Under the pieces are notes generated by a model. The model was not told the DNA's origin and made no database searches. It saw only the letters and a list, made by a program, of their open reading frames with translations. DNA of 7,746 bases from Campylobacter concisus (GTDB lineage Bacteria > Campylobacterota > Campylobacteria > Campylobacterales > Campylobacteraceae). The DNA is taken from positions 1 to 7,746 of the forward strand of contig JAHADO010000058.1 in the NCBI GenBank assembly GCA_018375265.1. The letters run 5' to 3'. The position numbers were made by a program, and so were the translations under genes. Of the stretch, positions 5,790 through 7,746 are shown piece by piece; the first letter of the stretch is position 1; every line of letters starts with the position of its first letter.

Positions 5790-7746
5790 TCTTTTTTTAG
5801 AGCAGTTGATAGAGCAAATTTTAGCTTGTAAAAACGTTTCAGAAGCGGTAAAACTGCTCTTTTTTCTTTGTGAAAGAAGTGAAATTTTAGACAAAGCTAT
5901 CGACAGCTGCGTCACATCTCACGCTGGACAATACCGCAAAAGTGGCGAACCATACGCCATCCATCCCATCTTAGTAGCCTCTATCGTAGCAAATATGGGC
6001 GGCGATGAGAGCATGGTCATAGCTGCACTTCTTCATGACGTGGTCGAAGATACCGACGTAACGTTAGGTGAGCTTCAGGCTGAATTTGGCGATGAGGTTG
6101 CAAAGCTAGTTGAAGGGCTTACAAAGATAGTTGCTATTAGAGAAAACAAGCTTGCAAGCTCAGATAGCAACGAAAAACTGGCAAGCTCGGCGCTAACTTT
6201 TAGAAAGATGCTCTTAATCTCCATAGAAGACGTCAGAGTCCTTGTCGTAAAGCTTTGCGACAGACTTCACAACATGCTAACGCTTGAAGCGCTAAGGCCT
6301 GAAAAACAAAAACGCATAGCTGAAGAGACGCTTATGGTCTATGCTCCGATCGCTCATAGACTTGGAATTTCATCGATCAAAAACATGCTTGAAGATCTAA
6401 GTTTTAAGTATGCGATGCCAGAAGAATACGCAAAGATAGATAGCTATCTAAACAAAAACAAGCAACAACTTAGCCTAAAGCTAAATGCTTTTCACGAAAA
6501 GGTAAGTCAAATTTTACTTGAAAATGGCTTTATCGAGGGCACTTTTGAGATACAAAAACGCATAAAACACTACTACTCGATCTATCTAAAGATGCAAAGA
6601 AAGGGCATTTCTATCGAAGAGGTGCTTGACTTGCTTGCCATTAGGATCATCGTGCAAAAGCCGCTTGATTGCTACCTGGCACTTGGAAATTTACATATAA
6701 ATTTCAACCCTTTAATTTCTAGATTTAAAGATTATATCGCGCTTCCAAAGCAAAATGGCTATCAAACAATACACACAACCATTTTTGATAACAAAAGCAT
6801 TTTTGAGGCGCAAGTTCGCACTTATGATATGCATAAAACCGCTGAATACGGTGTTGCTGCGCACTGGAAATATAAAAACGGCGAGGGCAGCCTCTTAAAT
6901 CCAAAGCTTGACTGGCTAAATGACATCAGCATGCAAAATAGCGAGAACGAGGGCAACGTCGAAGAGCTTTACGAGTATGCAAAAGATAGCCTTTATATCG
7001 AAGATATCGCAGTTTATTCTCCAAAGGGAGAGGTCTTTACATTGCCACGAGGTGCTACGGCGCTTGATTATGCTTATGAGATTCACTCAGAGATCGGACT
7101 TTACGCAAAAGAAGCTTATATAAACCGCGTTAGGATGCCGCTTCTAACAGAGCTAAAAAATGGCGACATCGTTAGGATAGTAACTGGCGAAGAGGCTAAA
7201 TTTCGCTGCTCGTGGATAAATAGTGTGCGAACAGGCAAGGCAAAGGCGACGATAAGGTCATTTTGCAAGCAAAAGATAAGAGATATAAACTACAAAATGG
7301 CGATAGATATCTTAAAATCAGTATTTAACGTTTCAAAAGATAGAATTTTAGAGTGGATAGAGAGCGAAAATTTGGGCAAAAAGGTCTTTCGTGCGGCGAC
7401 TGATAGCGAGTATCTGCAAGAAGTGGCAAATATGCTTAAAAAATACATCAGAAAAGAGCGTCCATTTATGATCTCTTTGGGCGACAAATATCAGATCAAA
7501 AAGCAAAAATTTGAAAACATAGTGATCTACTCAAATCACAAAATTTCAAATGTCGAGTTTGATTATTGCTGCAATCCAAAAAGGGGCGATAGCATAGTTG
7601 GCTTTAAAAATGGTCACACCGTGACAGTGCATCACAAGCTTTGCGAGCGCGCTGGTAAGCTCATTGATAAAGGCGATGAGATCATCTTTGTCAAATGGAC
7701 GAGAAATGCCCCACATAGGTATAAAATTTTATTAAATTTAGAAAAC
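5776..7746 (+). CDS. spoT: Bifunctional (p)ppGpp synthetase/hydrolase (RelA/SpoT family), 3'-partial
   Basis: This enzyme makes and degrades the alarmone (p)ppGpp that drives the stringent response. The frame is open from TTG 5776 to the window end (657 codons) with no internal stop. Domains in order: an HD hydrolase domain (about 30-190) with [16 protein letters not shown] from H49, [10 protein letters not shown] with H87-D88, and KLCDRLHNM; a synthetase domain (about 235-375) with [31 protein letters not shown] from R316, EAQVRT from E344 and AAHWKYK; a TGS domain (about 410-475); and a conserved-cysteine domain (about 585-650) with C598, C599, H619, H620 and C623. The C-terminal ACT domain, expected in a protein of about 730 residues, lies beyond the window. 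RFKD is the RXKD form found in bifunctional enzymes rather than the EXDD of RelA. Both catalytic halves look intact, so this is probably the main, perhaps sole, long RSH enzyme. The TTG start is inferred from AGAGG spacing and the frame limit; it overlaps rpoZ by 14 nt. Confidence 0.94.
   Translation, partial: MKENSLFLEQLIEQILACKNVSEAVKLLFFLCERSEILDKAIDSCVTSHAGQYRKSGEPYAIHPILVASIVANMGGDESMVIAALLHDVVEDTDVTLGELQAEFGDEVAKLVEGLTKIVAIRENKLASSDSNEKLASSALTFRKMLLISIEDVRVLVVKLCDRLHNMLTLEALRPEKQKRIAEETLMVYAPIAHRLGISSIKNMLEDLSFKYAMPEEYAKIDSYLNKNKQQLSLKLNAFHEKVSQILLENGFIEGTFEIQKRIKHYYSIYLKMQRKGISIEEVLDLLAIRIIVQKPLDCYLALGNLHINFNPLISRFKDYIALPKQNGYQTIHTTIFDNKSIFEAQVRTYDMHKTAEYGVAAHWKYKNGEGSLLNPKLDWLNDISMQNSENEGNVEELYEYAKDSLYIEDIAVYSPKGEVFTLPRGATALDYAYEIHSEIGLYAKEAYINRVRMPLLTELKNGDIVRIVTGEEAKFRCSWINSVRTGKAKATIRSFCKQKIRDINYKMAIDILKSVFNVSKDRILEWIESENLGKKVFRAATDSEYLQEVANMLKKYIRKERPFMISLGDKYQIKKQKFENIVIYSNHKISNVEFDYCCNPKRGDSIVGFKNGHTVTVHHKLCERAGKLIDKGDEIIFVKWTRNAPHRYKILLNLEN
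5799..5865 (+). terminator. Inverted repeat with T-run in the first codons of spoT: possible attenuator
   Basis: AGAGCAGTT (5799-5807) and AACTGCTCT (5852-5860) form a perfect 9-bp inverted repeat. The downstream arm runs straight into a 6-T tract (5860-5865). The 44-nt loop can hold a small inner GCTT/AAGC pairing around the palindrome AAACGTTT. This has the form of a factor-independent terminator with an unusually long loop, placed 10 nt after the rpoZ stop but inside spoT. It may instead be a chance product of coding sequence. Confidence 0.3.

Noticed and set aside
6920..7123. Plus-strand ORF of 67 codons inside the spoT region
   Set aside because: It lies in another frame across the well-conserved synthetase-TGS part of SpoT and resembles no family.

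Overview
The window is a densely packed, single-strand (+) segment of a Campylobacter-type genome. The evidence is AT-rich DNA, runs of AAATTT, Campylobacterota-style TrmB and FtsX proteins, and a gene order (fibronectin-type lipoprotein, trmB, ftsE, ftsX, M23-like, pyrH, rpoZ, spoT) that I recall from the Campylobacter jejuni Cj1279c-Cj1272c region. The protein details fit a non-thermophilic species of the C. concisus group better than C. jejuni. The species guess is from memory, not from a search.

Layout. Positions 1-907 hold the C-terminal part of a FlpA-like protein with fibronectin type III repeats. Its 5' end lies outside the window, and its reading frame is broken at 370-376. A chain of overlapping genes follows: trmB (907-2094), ftsE (2078-2749), ftsX (2736-3551) and an EnvC-like coiled-coil/degenerate LytM gene (3548-4765). 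A 73-bp gap, the only substantial non-coding DNA here, carries a candidate promoter and a strong ribosome binding site for pyrH (4839-5555). rpoZ (5574-5789) and the 3'-truncated spoT (5776 to the window end) follow closely.

How the genes work together. FtsE and FtsX form the ATP-driven membrane complex that controls cell-wall hydrolysis at division. The next gene encodes a secreted coiled-coil protein whose LytM domain lacks the usual zinc ligands, the architecture of an EnvC-type amidase activator. pyrH supplies UDP for nucleotide pools, rpoZ encodes the RNA polymerase omega subunit, and spoT makes and degrades (p)ppGpp. The second group therefore links nucleotide supply, RNA polymerase and the stringent response.

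Most notable points. (1) The frame break in the FlpA-like gene has the same layout as the prfB +1 recoding site: AAGGAG, 3-nt spacer, CCC, TAA. It could equally be a one-base indel. (2) A 9-bp inverted repeat followed by a T-run sits inside the first codons of spoT, which appears to use a TTG start. (3) The EnvC-like LytM domain looks catalytically dead. (4) A tract in the FlpA-like protein resembles the described fibronectin-binding motif. I see no mobile element, CRISPR array, tRNA or rRNA gene, and no clearly novel defence or other system.
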